From NCBI GenBank assembly GCA_037892935.1, contig JAYXKI010000001.1, forward strand, positions 1,798,001 to 1,862,000: a DNA stretch of 64,000 nucleotides. The letters run 5' to 3'. Position numbers and translations under genes: made by a program. Shown here piece by piece: positions 23,622-35,821 of this stretch (within the stretch, counting starts at the first letter, position 1; every line of letters starts with the position of its first letter). The stretch comes from Phlebopus portentosus. Taxonomy: Eukaryota > Basidiomycota > Agaricomycetes > Boletales > Boletinellaceae. The notes under the pieces were generated by a model, which ran no database searches, was not told the DNA's origin, and worked only from the letters and a program-made list of their open reading frames with translations.

Positions 23622-26198
23622 ATGACTCTTCACGCAAGCAGACCATCCAAAGGGCGCACTTCCCCTCTCCCATCCTGGTCCAGCGCAGTACACGAAAAGG
23701 CATCGATTAACGGGAGACTCCAATCAGGCCTCTTCACAATATTTTACTTGCCCATCCCCGGTGTCCAAGGCCGACAGCTCAGACTGCCCTTACCCATTCC
23801 ACCTAGGTTATACCACTCCACCGTCTCTCGGTTTGGGCGAAAACGAGGGTGTCTGATTATCTTATTATGTGTGCTGTCGGCGCTATGGACAGTGTTTGCG
23901 CTGGCGAAGCGGTTTGGCACCGTGGAGAAGGAGTGGCCGACGGTGTTCCAGCCTGACTCAACGCTCATCTTCCAGCGCGAGGATTTGCGGAAGATATGGG
24001 AGTGGGAGATTGCGAGTGGGCATTATCCAAGTAGTAGGAAAAGTGAGTTTTGATTTCTGTGTTTGCCATGTTGCTACAATTATTGAGCGCATGCTTAACG
24101 CTGGAACTCTTTCTTTTTTTCTTCTTCTGTCTTATCAGTTCCTGAGCAAATTGGTCTAACTGAGGAGCCGATTAATCCTGCACTTCCTCCACTCAAGAAG
24201 ACTACTTTACCCTCGCGCTTCCGACCTCCACCGAAGGTGCCTGTTACGAAGACGAAAGGAATCGGCTCGAAGCGCGTGTATTTGGATATCCAGGCTCAAC
24301 CGCCCAACGTTGCGTACCCCCCGCGCCCTGTTCCAGGATCTGTGGTTGATCTTGACATTATTATGGACAACTGCGATTTTAGCGAGAATAAGGTATGTTT
24401 AAATATTCACAACTTAAAAAATAACATCTCCGTTTGCTTACGCGCGCGCTGGTTGGGCAGTTTGTTCGCGATTGTCTTGAAGTGCTTCGCTTAGGTGCCG
24501 GATTGGATAATGGCAAGCGCGTGAGGCGTGGAAAGATGGATGAATGGAAGTATATCTATCTCGAGCAAGGGGAGCTCCAAAATTATACGACGAGTCAAGC
24601 AGAAGAACCTACTTACAATCCATGGGCTGCGGAGATTTCACGGAATAAGCCAGTTGACGAAAACCCAAATGCGGGACTTATCAAGAAGTACGGTGTTGAC
24701 TGGGAGCCAACTCCAAACCTACCTCCACCTGTTGAGTACCGACGCTCAGAGGTGCTCCCTGGTCCATGCGATCCTGATCACCCTCGCATCTATCACATGT
24801 TCTGGACGGGCCCCTTCACGGATAAACCTTACCTTGCACTGCTCTCGTATCTCTTTACTCAAAACGTAGGTCTGCACGAAGGAGCTAGTCAGCAGGACGG
24901 AAAAGTCTGCAGACCTCAGTTCTGGATGTGGATTAACCCCGGACCTGCTGCAGCGGTACCGAACCCAAATGCTCGACGAGAGATGTTCGAACAGCTCAAG
25001 TCGAATCCCTGGGCCTCACCTTTCCTTCATCCGCGTTTCAAGGATGTGATCCAGTTCAAGATGTGGAATACAACGGAACAATTGGACGGTGTACCGGAGC
25101 TGAAAGACGAATGGCGCACCTTCCAGGAGACACTGTTCAATTCGGGTGGACATATCATCCAGGTTCCTCAGAAAAAGGTTACAACGACTAGAACGGAGGA
25201 AGAAGAACTGACTGAAACCGTTACTGTTGGGGACGATGAAATTCTGACTGGTCCTCCCTCTCCGTCTACTCCGGTCAAGGCTGACAACGATGATATGTTG
25301 AATCGCCTCGGGTCAACCTCTTCGTCGACATATGACCGACTTTCCGTGATTCTGTCCGACATGGCGCGCTTTATCCTTTGTCATCGCTTTGGTGGGATTT
25401 ACCTTGACGCAGATACCATTCTCCTGCGTGACTGGGAAGAGTTGTGGGGTTGGAAGGGTGCATTCGCTTATAGGTGGTCACGTCTCGAGACGTACAATAC
25501 TGCTGTTCTACACTTGAACAAGGGTTCAGCACTTGGCACATTCCTCTTTAAAACAGCGTTGCGGAATGCGCTTGATTTCCACCCGATGACCGTTTCGAAA
25601 TATGCGAAGGATTCGTACATGGAGGGCATCTTGCTGCGGTTACCAGATGCCCTTTTCGATTCTGCGTGGTTGAACACTGAATACTACCAAAGAGATAGGC
25701 CGCCTCAGCCATACTTCACAGCGTGAGTGATTTGAAAATGAGCTTTTTGGCTACCAGACTGACTTCTCGTACAGGTTTGAAGACTTCTTCGAGACTCCTG
25801 CCCAAGATAGTGCAGCGCCTCAAGCATTGGGCTTCGAAGGTTTCTTCAGGGGTGCATTCTCATACCATTTCCATAATTTCTGGTAAGTTTTTTTGAAATC
25901 TTTTTTAGTTATGTTCGTCATCTCACGGTCCTTATCTAGGTGGAAGCCTTTTGACCCAAGCCGTAATTTCCCAGACCTGGGGCCTCGTTTCGCCAAGGGT
26001 GAACGTCAGGCACGCAAGGCACTGAAGACAGCAAATGCGGGACCTTCGACACAATTAGATGATGACGAGGATGAATTCGAGGAAAAGGTATCGGACGATA
26101 AGCGGGATCTGGATTGGGCTGCTGTCCTCAAGCGTACATTCGAGGCTTACATTCGAGGCGAACGACCAAACATGTACGGAGAATGGCTGCAGTGGTGA
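23622..26198 (+). CDS. Type II membrane glycosyltransferase with DXD motif (GT32 / alpha-1,4-type)
   Basis: Probably a Golgi enzyme that transfers a sugar from a nucleotide donor to glycoprotein or glycolipid. After about 80 cytoplasmic residues there is one membrane anchor (GCLIILLCVLSALWTVFALA), then a lumenal stem rich in Pro. The catalytic region contains PRIYHMFWTGPF near its start and MARFILCHRFGGIYLDADTILL, in which DAD is the metal-binding DXD motif of sugar-binding GT32-type enzymes. AVLHLNKGSALGTFL follows. An acidic Thr-rich loop (TRTEEEELTETVTVGDD) is inserted before the DXD motif. Introns at 24043-24138 and 24393-24460 are clear, and two more lie near 25725 and 25885. The gene ends at 26198, tail to tail with the epimerase gene. 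The exact sugar and acceptor are unknown. Confidence 0.85.
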
Positions 26199-26772
26199 AA
26201 GAGTCTGTAAAACCGACCTAATCACCCTTTTTTATTTACTACCACAACTACCTTCAAATCATCTCTTACCCATTTACGGCATCGGAGAGATCAATATCCA
26301 AAATGCTTTCTGAGTCAGTCAGTTTCGGCGTTGTTGACAACCGATCTCTGGCTTCATTGTGGACTGTTGGCTATGGATTATTAGACCTTCCCGAGGATAC
26401 GCATAACTTACGTCTTATATCTTTATCATGTCGGCAATTTGCTTCCCTCTACTTTCATCGTCTTCCAGCCGTCCGCCATACCGACCTTTCGTTTCGTTCT
26501 TTCTTTGGGCTGGGTTGTTGAGCTTTGCTACTTGTTCCCCTTCTCGAGGCAGGCGGCATGCGTTATTTTTTGCATAATACTCTTTTATTTTCTCCTTTCT
26601 GTTTTTAGATGTAGTTTCTTTATACGTTCTTTTATTGTTCAATGCCATTACTGCAATCTCATCATCTAACTAATTGGTAACTTGTACAAGGTAGAAATTT
26701 GGATTGTAAGGGGCCGGGAGGTATGTATGTATGTTCTACATTGATATCCTTGCACAGCGGATGGTCAGTGGT
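26199..26772. other. Convergent intergenic region
   Basis: This is the shared 3' space between the glycosyltransferase (+) and the epimerase (-). It is T-rich, with no gene-like coding signal. Confidence 0.6.
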
Positions 26773-27911
26773 CTATGTACGGGCTTGCGCGATCTTAGTC
26801 TGTGCCTCGTCGACAGTCGACTTGAGGACCTTGATGACTCCATTCGGGTCTTCAGCACCGAAAATGGCGGTCCCCGCCACGATGACGTTGCTCCCTGTGT
26901 ACGTAGTATCAGCGATGAAAAGAGGCGCACACGCGCTTGAGAGGAATCCCATGGTCGGTGAGAAAGGGAATGACAAACGTACCTGCATCGGCACACTGAC
27001 CCACGGTCTTTGGACCCACACCGCCGTCTACTTCGATGTCTTTGTCCGGGAATCGGGCGCGTAGCTCGGAGACTTTGGGTACGCAGCGATCAATGAACTT
27101 TTGGCCTCCTCGTCCTGTAGATATTTGAATAGTTGCGAGTTTAGAACTGGGGGCTGATTATAACTTATGCGGAGAAAAGGAACGGACCGGGGTAGACTGT
27201 CATCACAAGGATCATGTCCGCTGCGTTTCCAACTTCGTCTGATACGGCTGTGGAAGGCGTATCGGGTGAGATGGCGACTCCGGCTTTCATTCCTCGTTCA
27301 CGGATTTTTTGGATGAGGGGAAGAGGCTCATCTGTGCGGCGGCAATACGACTGCATTAGCGTTGGTCTGAGTATATATGGCGGTCAATTGTGGCTTACTG
27401 GTTGCTTCAAGGTGGAAGCAATAGAGTGCGCCGCCTGCGTTTGCGACGTCATCGACCCACTGTACGAGAGCTCAGATCCAGTTCGCATGATGAGAAATAT
27501 ACTGTGACTCGCATACTTTCTCCGGATTGGAGACCATCATATGGCAATCCATGAAGATGCCTGGCACGCCCTTGTGGACGCACGATAGTACCGGTGCACC
27601 TGTGCTCGTAATATATTCGCGTCAGTCCAACCGAAAGCAGATACTTCACCCACCCATAGTGATATTTGGGACAAAGTGACTGGATTACGCATTGATTAGT
27701 GTATATTCAACAGCATCCAGGACGAACAGAATAATACCCGTCCATGACATCTGCAACACGGTGAGCCGTCGTGAGGCAAACATACAATGAAAGCGAACCA
27801 CGAACCCATATGTAGCCAATCCGCGCCACCATCCATCATACGCTGACATTCTGTGTTGAGTTTACCAAGGTCAGAGGCAAGCACTGAGGGTGAAATGATA
27901 GCTTTTGGCAT
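26773..27911 (-). CDS. rpe1: Ribulose-phosphate 3-epimerase
   Basis: A cytosolic pentose phosphate pathway enzyme that interconverts D-ribulose 5-phosphate and D-xylulose 5-phosphate. On the minus strand the protein starts MPKAIISPSVLASDLGKL. It continues with GADWLHMD, the FMDCHMMVSNPE segment (catalytic His and Met of the TIM barrel), PDTPSTAVSDEV, MTVYPGRGGQKFI, DIEVDGGVGPKTVGQC and the phosphate-binding SNVIVAGTAIFGA. It ends TKIAQART at 26773. Six or more short introns break it into small exons. The start codon lies 162 bp from the divergent F-box gene. Within this window it complements pyruvate kinase as central carbon metabolism, but there is no sign of coordinated regulation. Confidence 0.95.
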
Positions 27912-28073
27912 GTTTATGGGATTTGAGTTAATATTGCAATTCGAAGTTAGACAATCCAGATGTAGAAGGTTTGTATGCGGTCCTATTACGTAATCAAGAG
28001 GAAGCGTTCTGAACTCTTTTGTATTTCTCTTTCTTCACCTTTACCTTACCCCTCGCTTTCGTTCAACTCAATC
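27912..28073. promoter_or_regulatory. Putative bidirectional promoter, epimerase / F-box gene
   Basis: 162 bp separate the start codons of the divergent epimerase and F-box genes. A CCTTTACCTTACCCCTC pyrimidine tract precedes the F-box ATG. Confidence 0.45.
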
Positions 28074-30625
28074 ATGGCGAGGAAGAAGCGAAAGACGCAG
28101 CATGATACCACAGATGCAGACATGTCACCTCCGAAACGCGACCTGATTTCAACTTTGCCGTGGGAGCTGATTGCAGAGATATTGAGTATGACTACTCCGA
28201 AAGAGGTCCTTGCGCTGGCAAGATGTAGCCGCCACTTCTGCGACAGTCTCGTGATAAATCCGCGTTCCAAATGCATATGGGAGAGTGCGAGAATGCACTG
28301 TAGACCTAAAATCCCCGATCCGACTCCAAACTTCACCGAGCCTGCCTACGCAGCGTATATCTTTGATGGTGGTCCCTGCGAGGTAGGTCATTACCGAATT
28401 GTTGGATTTACGTTTGTAACTGACAGATGTATCGAGCAATGCGGGAAGTACGTCGATGCCTTTTACAAGTCGTTCGCACTCCGTCTTCGAGTTTGTAATG
28501 TGATTTCTCTCATCTTAGCGCAGTTTGCTTGGTTCTTACTTTCGGTTCAGGACAATTGCTACGAAGAGTGGAAGGAGTCGGTACTTGATTTCATCCCATT
28601 TAGTGTTCTGCCAACGTGCTTTATTATTTTAGCGAAAAGGTATTTCGTTTCCCGGATACCCCTAGCAAGGAAGAGTTCGTTGTAAAAGACTGGGTCATAG
28701 GCTTAGAAGGTGCATTGAGTTTTGCATTTATTTTACAGGTCGTTCTTACCACTTTCGATCACGAGCAGACAAATTATTTCATACTAAACATAGTAAAAGT
28801 CCTTATCTATCCCGTTACCGTAACTGTGCTGACTGAGCTTATAGGCGAACACTTCCGCAAGTCGGAGTTTCTCCAGGCCTTAAGCGAATATAGAACATTT
28901 AGACAAGGTAAATCGAGAATAAACAGGGAACATCATTACTACATGGTAAGACACCACCAGTCTACCTTTCCTGAGCCTATTTACAACCGATTTTTCAGCT
29001 TCGTAAAAAATATGTGTATAGAAAACGGGCAATACTTGTCGTACGTCATAAAGAAATGGTATCCTAACTATCCGTCTGATCCCTTGAGTAGTTGTCCGGA
29101 TCACTATTGGATTGGACCTCGCAGAGGGCAGAGCTCGCCATCGTGATTAAGAAAGGGAACCTCGGTGTGTAAGTTCACGGTAATTTATTTTCTGAAGTCT
29201 GTCAGACTGAGCTAATGCAACAGGCTGGAGAGATTAGCTTTGCTGGAGGGCTGGGATCTTACTGGTGTTCTGAACTCTCCGACCTGCAATGAATTCTACA
29301 AGTGGCACAATCGTGCACTTGAATACGTCCAGTTAAGAAGTAAGCACACAGTTTTAGAAACAGCTTCCTTCTTTACGACCGTCGACAGACTTCAACGTCA
29401 TTAAATCAGATATCGAAGCTGAGATTATGAAACAAGCAAAGAAGAGGGCTCGGACAAAAGAGGAGCAAGCTTACTCCAAGAGGCGGGAGCTAATGGCCCA
29501 GGAGTACTATCGTCGGAAGTCGATCGGCTCTAGTAGATCTAAGCCAGTGATACTTCCCAACCTCAATGTCTTTCGCCGACAGTCCATGATAAAGCTCCTC
29601 CAGAACAGACGCGGTTCAGACCCTGACAAGCTCGCCTCGGGCTTGCGGCACCCTTCTACACGTCGTATGATTGACGATGATCTGTCCTTCTGGGGCAGTA
29701 AAGCAAACTTCGAATTCAAAAAGATTCTCGGAGCAGACGATTTCTTTCAAATCAGTAAAAAGAAACTAGATCCTCTAGAAAAGCTGACGGCTCGATTCAT
29801 TTGCACGAGGTGCCTGGATCACACTTCGGATGAGTCAAAAGGCCCTCCTCTCGATTTCAGGGAAGCTTGCGCTCATCAGTGCAAGCACCTTACAAAAAAG
29901 CAGAGGGCGAGGACAACTTGGTCGCCGAAACAATTCATACCCGATCAAAAGGTGTTTGAGGGGCTCACCCACATGAAATTGATGCTGATTGCATTTTCAT
30001 AGGCCATCTGCGCTACACGGAAGCTACTCGCTCTTCTAAACGTTTCCGAAGATCTCCGGGAATCATTGCAGAAGATAGATGCGAACCACAATCGTATACT
30101 TTGCAGGAACTGCGACGGGAAGACCGTAATGAATTTTCGAGCCATGGTAGGCATTAGATTGTCAATAAGCGCGCTCCATCGAGTAATGGCAATTAATCAA
30201 CAGCAACGACATTCGCACCGTCATGAAGACATGGATATGGAATTTCTTACTCCTCAACAAGTCAAGAAACTGCCCTCTCAACCTATTCAATGGGGCTTAT
30301 GCGCGGAACTTACATCGATGGCGAAGAGCGCACCTCGAAAGGCGGAACTCAAGATTTATGGTTGTCGGCACTGTCTGCAGCAAGATGATCTTGAACAAGA
30401 GCCTGCTGAAGACAAAATGGATTTGGATGAACGAAATTCGCGAACGAAGAAGTCGGACAAAGGAGATAAACGACTGAGGCTCATGTCATTCCATGGGACG
30501 AGATGTCATGTTCTACAGAGGTGAGCATTGTGTTTTGTATGTGGGTGACTCTGACATTTTCTTGTAGCCACGGCATCTCGCGTCTCTCTGACGAGGATAT
30601 CTTTCGCGTTGATAGTGAAGCCTGA
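28074..30625 (+). CDS. F-box protein with CxxC clusters (agaricomycete type)
   Basis: Probably a substrate adaptor of an SCF ubiquitin ligase. The F-box is at about residues 22-65 (LISTLPWELIAEILSMTTPKEVLALARCSRHF). It is followed by CEQCGKYVDAFYKSFALRLRVC, a Cys-pair motif typical of large agaricomycete F-box families; this reading uses a 54-nt intron ending at atcgag. Next is NCYEEWKESVLDFIPFS. Further exons give LERLALLEGWDLTGVL, a basic region (MKQAKKRARTKEEQAYSKRR), and three more Cys pairs (CTRC, CRNC, CRHC) that may bind zinc. The gene ends SDEDIFRVDSEA at 30625. The stretch 28605-28680 does not splice cleanly with normal-size introns, so that part of the model is unresolved. The target protein is unknown. 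Confidence 0.72.
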
Positions 30626-30733
30626 ATTCTGTGAAATCGCAAGAATGGGATCCGTTCGATTGCTTGCCTAGAGTTTACAATATATGCAGTATGTTAGCAG
30701 TACTACATAGTCGCGTTTAAATTGCCTACTCGG

Positions 30734-31932
30734 TCAGGATTCTTCGAGGTTGTCTACGGTGAAAGTCGCTGTACTTCCCGTTTCCACAGTCCTAAGAATG
30801 CCCATTATGTCCCTCCTCCTTATGCCGACGGATCCCCGTTCAGTTAGTTCAAGTGCCTCTTGTAGGTTGGTCACAGATAGAGGTATTCGATCGATAGAAA
30901 ATGGAGTTAGGGTGATATGATGTGTAATTGGAGGCATAAGATGAGCATTTGGCAGGATACGGGACGGGATCTCGAACGGCGCAGGAAAAGGATGTAAATG
31001 CTGACGGTAGAATGGTGATGGCGTCGCAGCTTCGTTGTCCGCACCAGAAGCTTTCGACACGGGTGTTAAACCCCAATTTGTGAGCACGATGACTGGCCCG
31101 TGGCTCAATCGGATTTCTTGGAGAGCCATTAGAACGCGACCGAGTGGATTGGCTGAGTCTTTTCTGTCGGAAGAACCCTGTCGCTGCTGTTCAAGATAGT
31201 ATCTATCTATCCAGTAAAAGGAGCTGATCGAGTCAATTGACAGCAAGCCAATTTCTTCGTCGGTCATTCGCTGCGAGTGGTAAAGTGGCAAATGAAAGAG
31301 TGTGGCTGCCAGAGATGCAGATGATCTGATTCGAAAGATATGCAATCTTTGCAGAGACTGTACGACGGTATCCTGTATAAGCTGTTGAAGCCCAGGTTGC
31401 CCAGACGGGAGGGCCTTTTCAAGGCGTCTTATAAGAAGCAATTTCAGTCGATGAGCAGTCCATCGGCCATCAGTGTCCACGATAATTGCTGACTTCTCCC
31501 ATCCACCGATCTCGACTTCGGAGGGAGTGTGCTCTTTTGATAGAAAGACTTTTTCGGAAGAATGCATTGCATGGTCAAGCGGTAGACGAGATGGGACTTC
31601 CCAGATGCCGCTGGTCCTTGTATTTCAAGTACATCGCCTCGATTGAGTGACGAGGAAGGAGATGCGCGAATGGTCGTGGTACTCAGAAGCTGAACATCTA
31701 GGCTGGGTAAGCCGGTAGATCCTAACGGAGACGCTGGAAGTGCAAATCAGTTCGGAGAAAGTCGTCAGGCGATTTGTGTTGATACTTTGATACATCAAGG
31801 AATTCATCAGCTATTCTCGAGTCAGATTACTCTGACGCGAATGGACCAGAAACGAAAGCTTGCCTGCGCGCCCGTTTCTGTCTGTATTTCGGATAGCATT
31901 TCTGCTACACTGGGCGACCGCCTTCCGAACAT
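30734..31932 (-). CDS. XRCC2-like RAD51 paralogue, frame interrupted near 31550
   Basis: A predicted homologous-recombination ATPase of the RAD51 paralogue group. The Walker A exon reads LNRGDVLEIQGPAASGKSHL and continues VYRLTMQCILPKK, the expected XRCC2 pattern. The next part contains IGGWEKSAIIVDTDGRW and the Walker B-like LLSIDSISSFYWIDRYYLEQQ, which is highly characteristic of XRCC2. The two parts are in different frames. One extra A in the A5 run (plus-strand T at 31550-31554) would join them. A 56-nt GT-AG intron (31587-31532) would also restore frame, but it would delete the conserved strand after Walker A. The proposed start (31932) uses one GC-AG and one 52-nt GT-AG intron and is tentative. 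The start lies 173 bp from the divergent SLX9 gene. Confidence 0.72.
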
Positions 31933-32105
31933 TGAATGGGATTCTCTTAGATCCTTGTTGTGGTAGCTTGTTGAAAAGGATATGTCGGGCTACGTAACAG
32001 TAATGAGAGGATTCAAACATGTACAAACAAACAATTAATTAAGTTAAAATTGCGAGCATACTCTCTTTCTTCAGAACACCTCATCCTTTTTTCAACCTTT
32101 TCGTG
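31933..32105. promoter_or_regulatory. Putative bidirectional promoter, XRCC2-like / SLX9
   Basis: Only 173 bp separate the two proposed start codons of divergent genes. The region must hold both core promoters and leaders. A pyrimidine-rich stretch (32063-32098) precedes the SLX9 ATG. Confidence 0.5.
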
Positions 32106-32943
32106 ATGGTAAGTCTGCTCGTATGAAAGATATTAACATGGACTCAAATTTGTTATTGTTGGTCATTCTCTAGCCCAAAGCTCGTCGCATTCGAACGAAT
32201 ATACATGATCAATCTGTGCGCCTGGATAAACGACAATTTGTCCGTCCAGGAAGAACAGAACACGTTGAAACAGCAGTTGCAGAAGAAATATCTGTGAGAG
32301 GTTAATTACCTTCTTTCCACACGGTACTGACCTGTTGTTGAAGGCCAATGACCTTCTTGTTGCAATGGAATCAGAGTCTTCTGAAAAATTCGTCCTGAAA
32401 AAGAAGGAAAAGCAGCAGCTGAAACACGAAGCTTTTATTCAGCGTGAGTTTGCAAACTGCATCTCGCTTCACCAGAGGCCCATACTTTGCTACAGGATTA
32501 GAATCGTCACACACTCCTTATTCTAAGTCTCATGCAAGGCGTTTAAAACGGAAGGCCAGAGATCAGATAGCGTCTGGTTTTGAAGATGTCGCTCTTGCTC
32601 TTCCGGTCGTTGAAGAAGATACGGTTGACGATTCAAAAGAAAAGAAAAGTTCGGATGTTATGCAGACCGACTCTTCGGAAGCGATGAAACCTCTCCCAAG
32701 GAAACGGAAGACTGGTATGATTGGGGAGGGGAAAGGCGCTCCTCTATCGGAAAAGCAAAGAAGACAGGTTTTGTGAGTTTACAATGCTCTTTGTGAGTAA
32801 ATACTCTTACTGATCTACCTCTCAGAAAAACGGAGAAGATTCGCCAGCCTTTGCTCTTGGCGACACCAGAGTTTGCCAGCAATCCCTTTAAGGCTCTGCG
32901 GATCCACGCACAAAATACTCTTATTCAACATGAAAAGAGATGA
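32106..32943 (+). CDS. slx9: Ribosome biogenesis protein SLX9
   Basis: A nucleolar factor for 40S subunit assembly and pre-ribosome export. The small basic protein starts MPKARRIRTNIHD. It has a Lys-rich helix (KFVLKKKEKQQLKHEAFI) with the following SKSHARRLKRKAR, and it ends with the family signature ASNPFKALRIHAQNTL. Five exons (32106-32108, 32174-32293, 32344-32443, 32496-32772, 32826-32943) join in frame to 205 residues, the usual SLX9 size. The first coding exon is the ATG alone: the donor GTAAGT follows immediately. The gene converges on the coiled-coil gene at 33232. Confidence 0.9.
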
Positions 32944-33231
32944 TTGTGATACTCTCCCCCTTTTTGTATACCCGTTGTAATTTGCTGATCTATTGATTCA
33001 TGACTTTCCTTGTCAACTAGCGAGTAAGAAATATTAAATAAGGTGAGACTCTGGAGCAGTGGGCGTGGCATTATCATTACGCTAGGTACAACATATTTTA
33101 CAGCGAGGAATTCCGAGACGATGATCTGTACGAAATCCTGTTCCAAAAATCCAGTAAACGAAAGCAAGGGTATAAAAACATAAAGCTCGAAATCATCATA
33201 AAAATTCGTCAATTCATCGTCTCATCTAAGT

Positions 33232-35821
33232 TCATTCTGCTTGTACCGCTTCGTCTCCACTTTCTTCTTCCTTATGAGTGCTCATTCCGGCACTCCACAC
33301 AGTACTTCCGCTTCCGCTACCACCACTCTGTCTGCTTCGTCTGCTTCGTCCTTCGCCGCGCTGACGACGGGGCGGAAGTTCTGTAAAACCACCGTTTGAG
33401 CCCTTCGCAATTTCAGCACCGAGAACTTTTTCCCGCTCATCCAAAGCCGCCAAAGTTGTTTCAGCCTCAGCTCGTTCCAGAGCTTCCGTCGTTAGGCTGC
33501 TTTCAGGCCCGGGGCCACCAGGTATAGAATTCGCTGAATTCATGGAGTTCTCCGAGGTATTAGACCTCGAGCGGAAGAACGAGAATCGGGAGATTGCTGA
33601 CTGCTTGGGGCTTGTGGCTTCAGATCGCGGATCTGGCGTCCCGTTCGGTGTCGATGAAGGTGTGCTAAGGAAAGCGGTGGGACTGCCAACACTAGGAGAA
33701 ACTGGCGTTGATGTCATGGGCTTGTTGATCCCCATCAGTTTCATGGTTGCATGGAGACGCTCGCGCTCTTTTCTATCTTCGTCATCCTCCTCGGTGTCTA
33801 ACTTGCGGGCAGCTACGACAGAAGACGCTCCCGGTCGAAGATTAAGAGGCTTCAAATTTGCATTCGCCTCGGATTTCTTGTCTGATGAACTACCGAACAT
33901 AGAAAACGGTCTCCAATCAAAAGATAATGAACGCCTTTGAGCCTTCGTCGTCGCTGTCTGCTCAACTGAGATTTTCGGAGAAGTCGGAAGCAATGTAGAT
34001 TGAGATGTCTGTGATGGCGATGGGTCCCCAGTTGAGAGAGACAAACCGAAAATAGCGCTTTGAGGTCTCGCTTTCTTCTTGGATATCTGCTCGGCGCTGG
34101 GCTTCTCGGGCACCTGCTTTTTGGCAGGTGCTGGTTTCTCATAGTCAGCTGCGAGGACGTGCTCGAAGCCTTCCTGGGCAATGATGCGATCGATGATCTT
34201 GGATGCGTACAGGGATAGCGCCTTGTTTGCATCCTTAAGCGATTTAACTTCGTTGCGTAGAGCGTCGTATTCTTTGTCCGCGGTACCAGCCTCGGCCTTG
34301 CGATCCATGGACTGACGCTTGCCACGTTTCGTCTTTGCAATGGAGGCCGAACGATCGCGTGAATCGAAATCTCCTTGTCCATCCAGGAAGGTGGAGTTCT
34401 CTGCGCGACCAAGTTCCGCCGCAAGATCCAAACCCGGGCCGGCGACTGGCAGACCAGCCAATGATTCTCCCTTTGCAGGAGGAGAACGAGACGAGGCCGC
34501 ATTTCGGCGACCTCCACGACCAGCGCGGCGGGACCGTTCACGCTTCCCGGCAGACGAGAATGAACCCGCATCATCCTGTGTGAATGTGTCTTGCTCTTGT
34601 TCCTCGCCATAGACTCTAGAATCCATGTCTTCGGAAAGTTCATCAACGGGATCAAGAGGTGTCCTACTGCGCGAAGGAAGCGGACTTCTCTCCTCGTGTT
34701 GATACATGTCTTCGTCGTCCTCATATTCCTCGCTCGAAACCTCGTCGAGTTGTTTCGTACTGGCTGACTTCAAGATGTCGAACTGACCATTGAGAGTTTT
34801 CTCTCGGAGAAGAATATTATAACTTTCATTCTCCTCTTGTAGTTGTGCATTGACTCGTTTCAAGTCAAGGAGTTGGGAAGAAAGATGCTGGACGGTCGTT
34901 TGGAGGGAGGTATATGAAGTGGAAAGCGTTGACAGTTCAATCCGCAGAGACGTCATGTCTGCAGGCTCAGTCGGGTCATCCTGTTCGGTGCGCGAAGCTC
35001 CTGCCAACTTCGTAGGGCTTTCCGTCCAGTCATCATTGTCTGCGTCTAGTGCATCATCGTCCTCCCCGGTGACAGTTTCAGCCAATGATTGAACGGAAGG
35101 TTTCGGATGCAGCTCTGCTGTTTTGCGTGCCTGTAAAAGCGACTGAATACGTGATTTCAGGTGTTGCTCATTGTCATAGAAGGATTGCCTTTCCGCATCG
35201 AAGGTTTCAGTCTAACAATTAAGCAGGAAAGAATTTAGTAAAGTTGAGATAGAAAAATGATATAAATGCTACCTGTTCATTATACCGCCGAAGCAAATCT
35301 CGTTTTTCCCTTTCGAGTTCCTGTACTTGCGTTCTAAGCCTATCCACAAGCTCCAATCTTGCGGCAGTATCTTCTTCAATTCGCCCTTGATCAGCATATA
35401 GCTCCGCTAGTCGCGTTTCAGCGGCGTTAAGGGCAGTAGTCAGCTGTGCATTCTCCGAAGCCAGCTCGGCAATGCTCTGTTCCTTATTTTGCACGCGAAG
35501 CAGAAGCTAGAGAAGATGACGCTTTAGTTGCGTTTCATGAAACGGTGAAGACCGATATGAAATACCCACCTCTTCTTTCTCTTCTGTTTCCCTTTTCAGC
35601 GCTGCGGCCAGGGCCGTGTTTGCTGCTGTCTCACCCTCAATTGCAGATGCCAAAGAGGTGGCTCTTGATGCTGACGCACGCTTGTTGCCATTGAGCGAGG
35701 ACTTGGGTGACACTGCAGAACGCGCGGTCGCGCCTCGTGCAATCGACGTGGCTGTAGGGGTCGCATGTGATGATGTCGATGCACGTCGAGCGGGGGTTAT
35801 CCTGGCAGCTGAGGTTGCCAT
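33232..35821 (-). CDS. Conserved fungal coiled-coil protein
   Basis: I recognise this as a widely conserved fungal coiled-coil protein without a secure function. The ATG at 35821 opens a Ser/Thr/Ala/Arg-rich N-terminus. Long coiled coils follow (QNKEQSIAELASENAQLTTA, RLRTQVQELEREKRDLLRRY) and then the conserved TFDAERQSFYDNEQHLKSRI. A second coiled coil (SYTSLQTTVQHLSSQLLDL) leads to acidic and low-complexity regions. A short conserved block, LSLYASKIIDRIIAQEGFEH, lies in the middle, and a Ser-rich C-terminus follows. There are three exons; the introns are at about 35219-35275 and 35510-35570. The layout suits a cytoskeletal or polarity scaffold, but that is inference. Confidence 0.78.

Noticed and set aside
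33852..34724. A 290-codon minus-strand frame inside the coiled-coil gene
   Set aside because: It is a low-complexity Arg/Pro/His frame caused by the Ser-rich codons of the real gene, with no coding features of its own.
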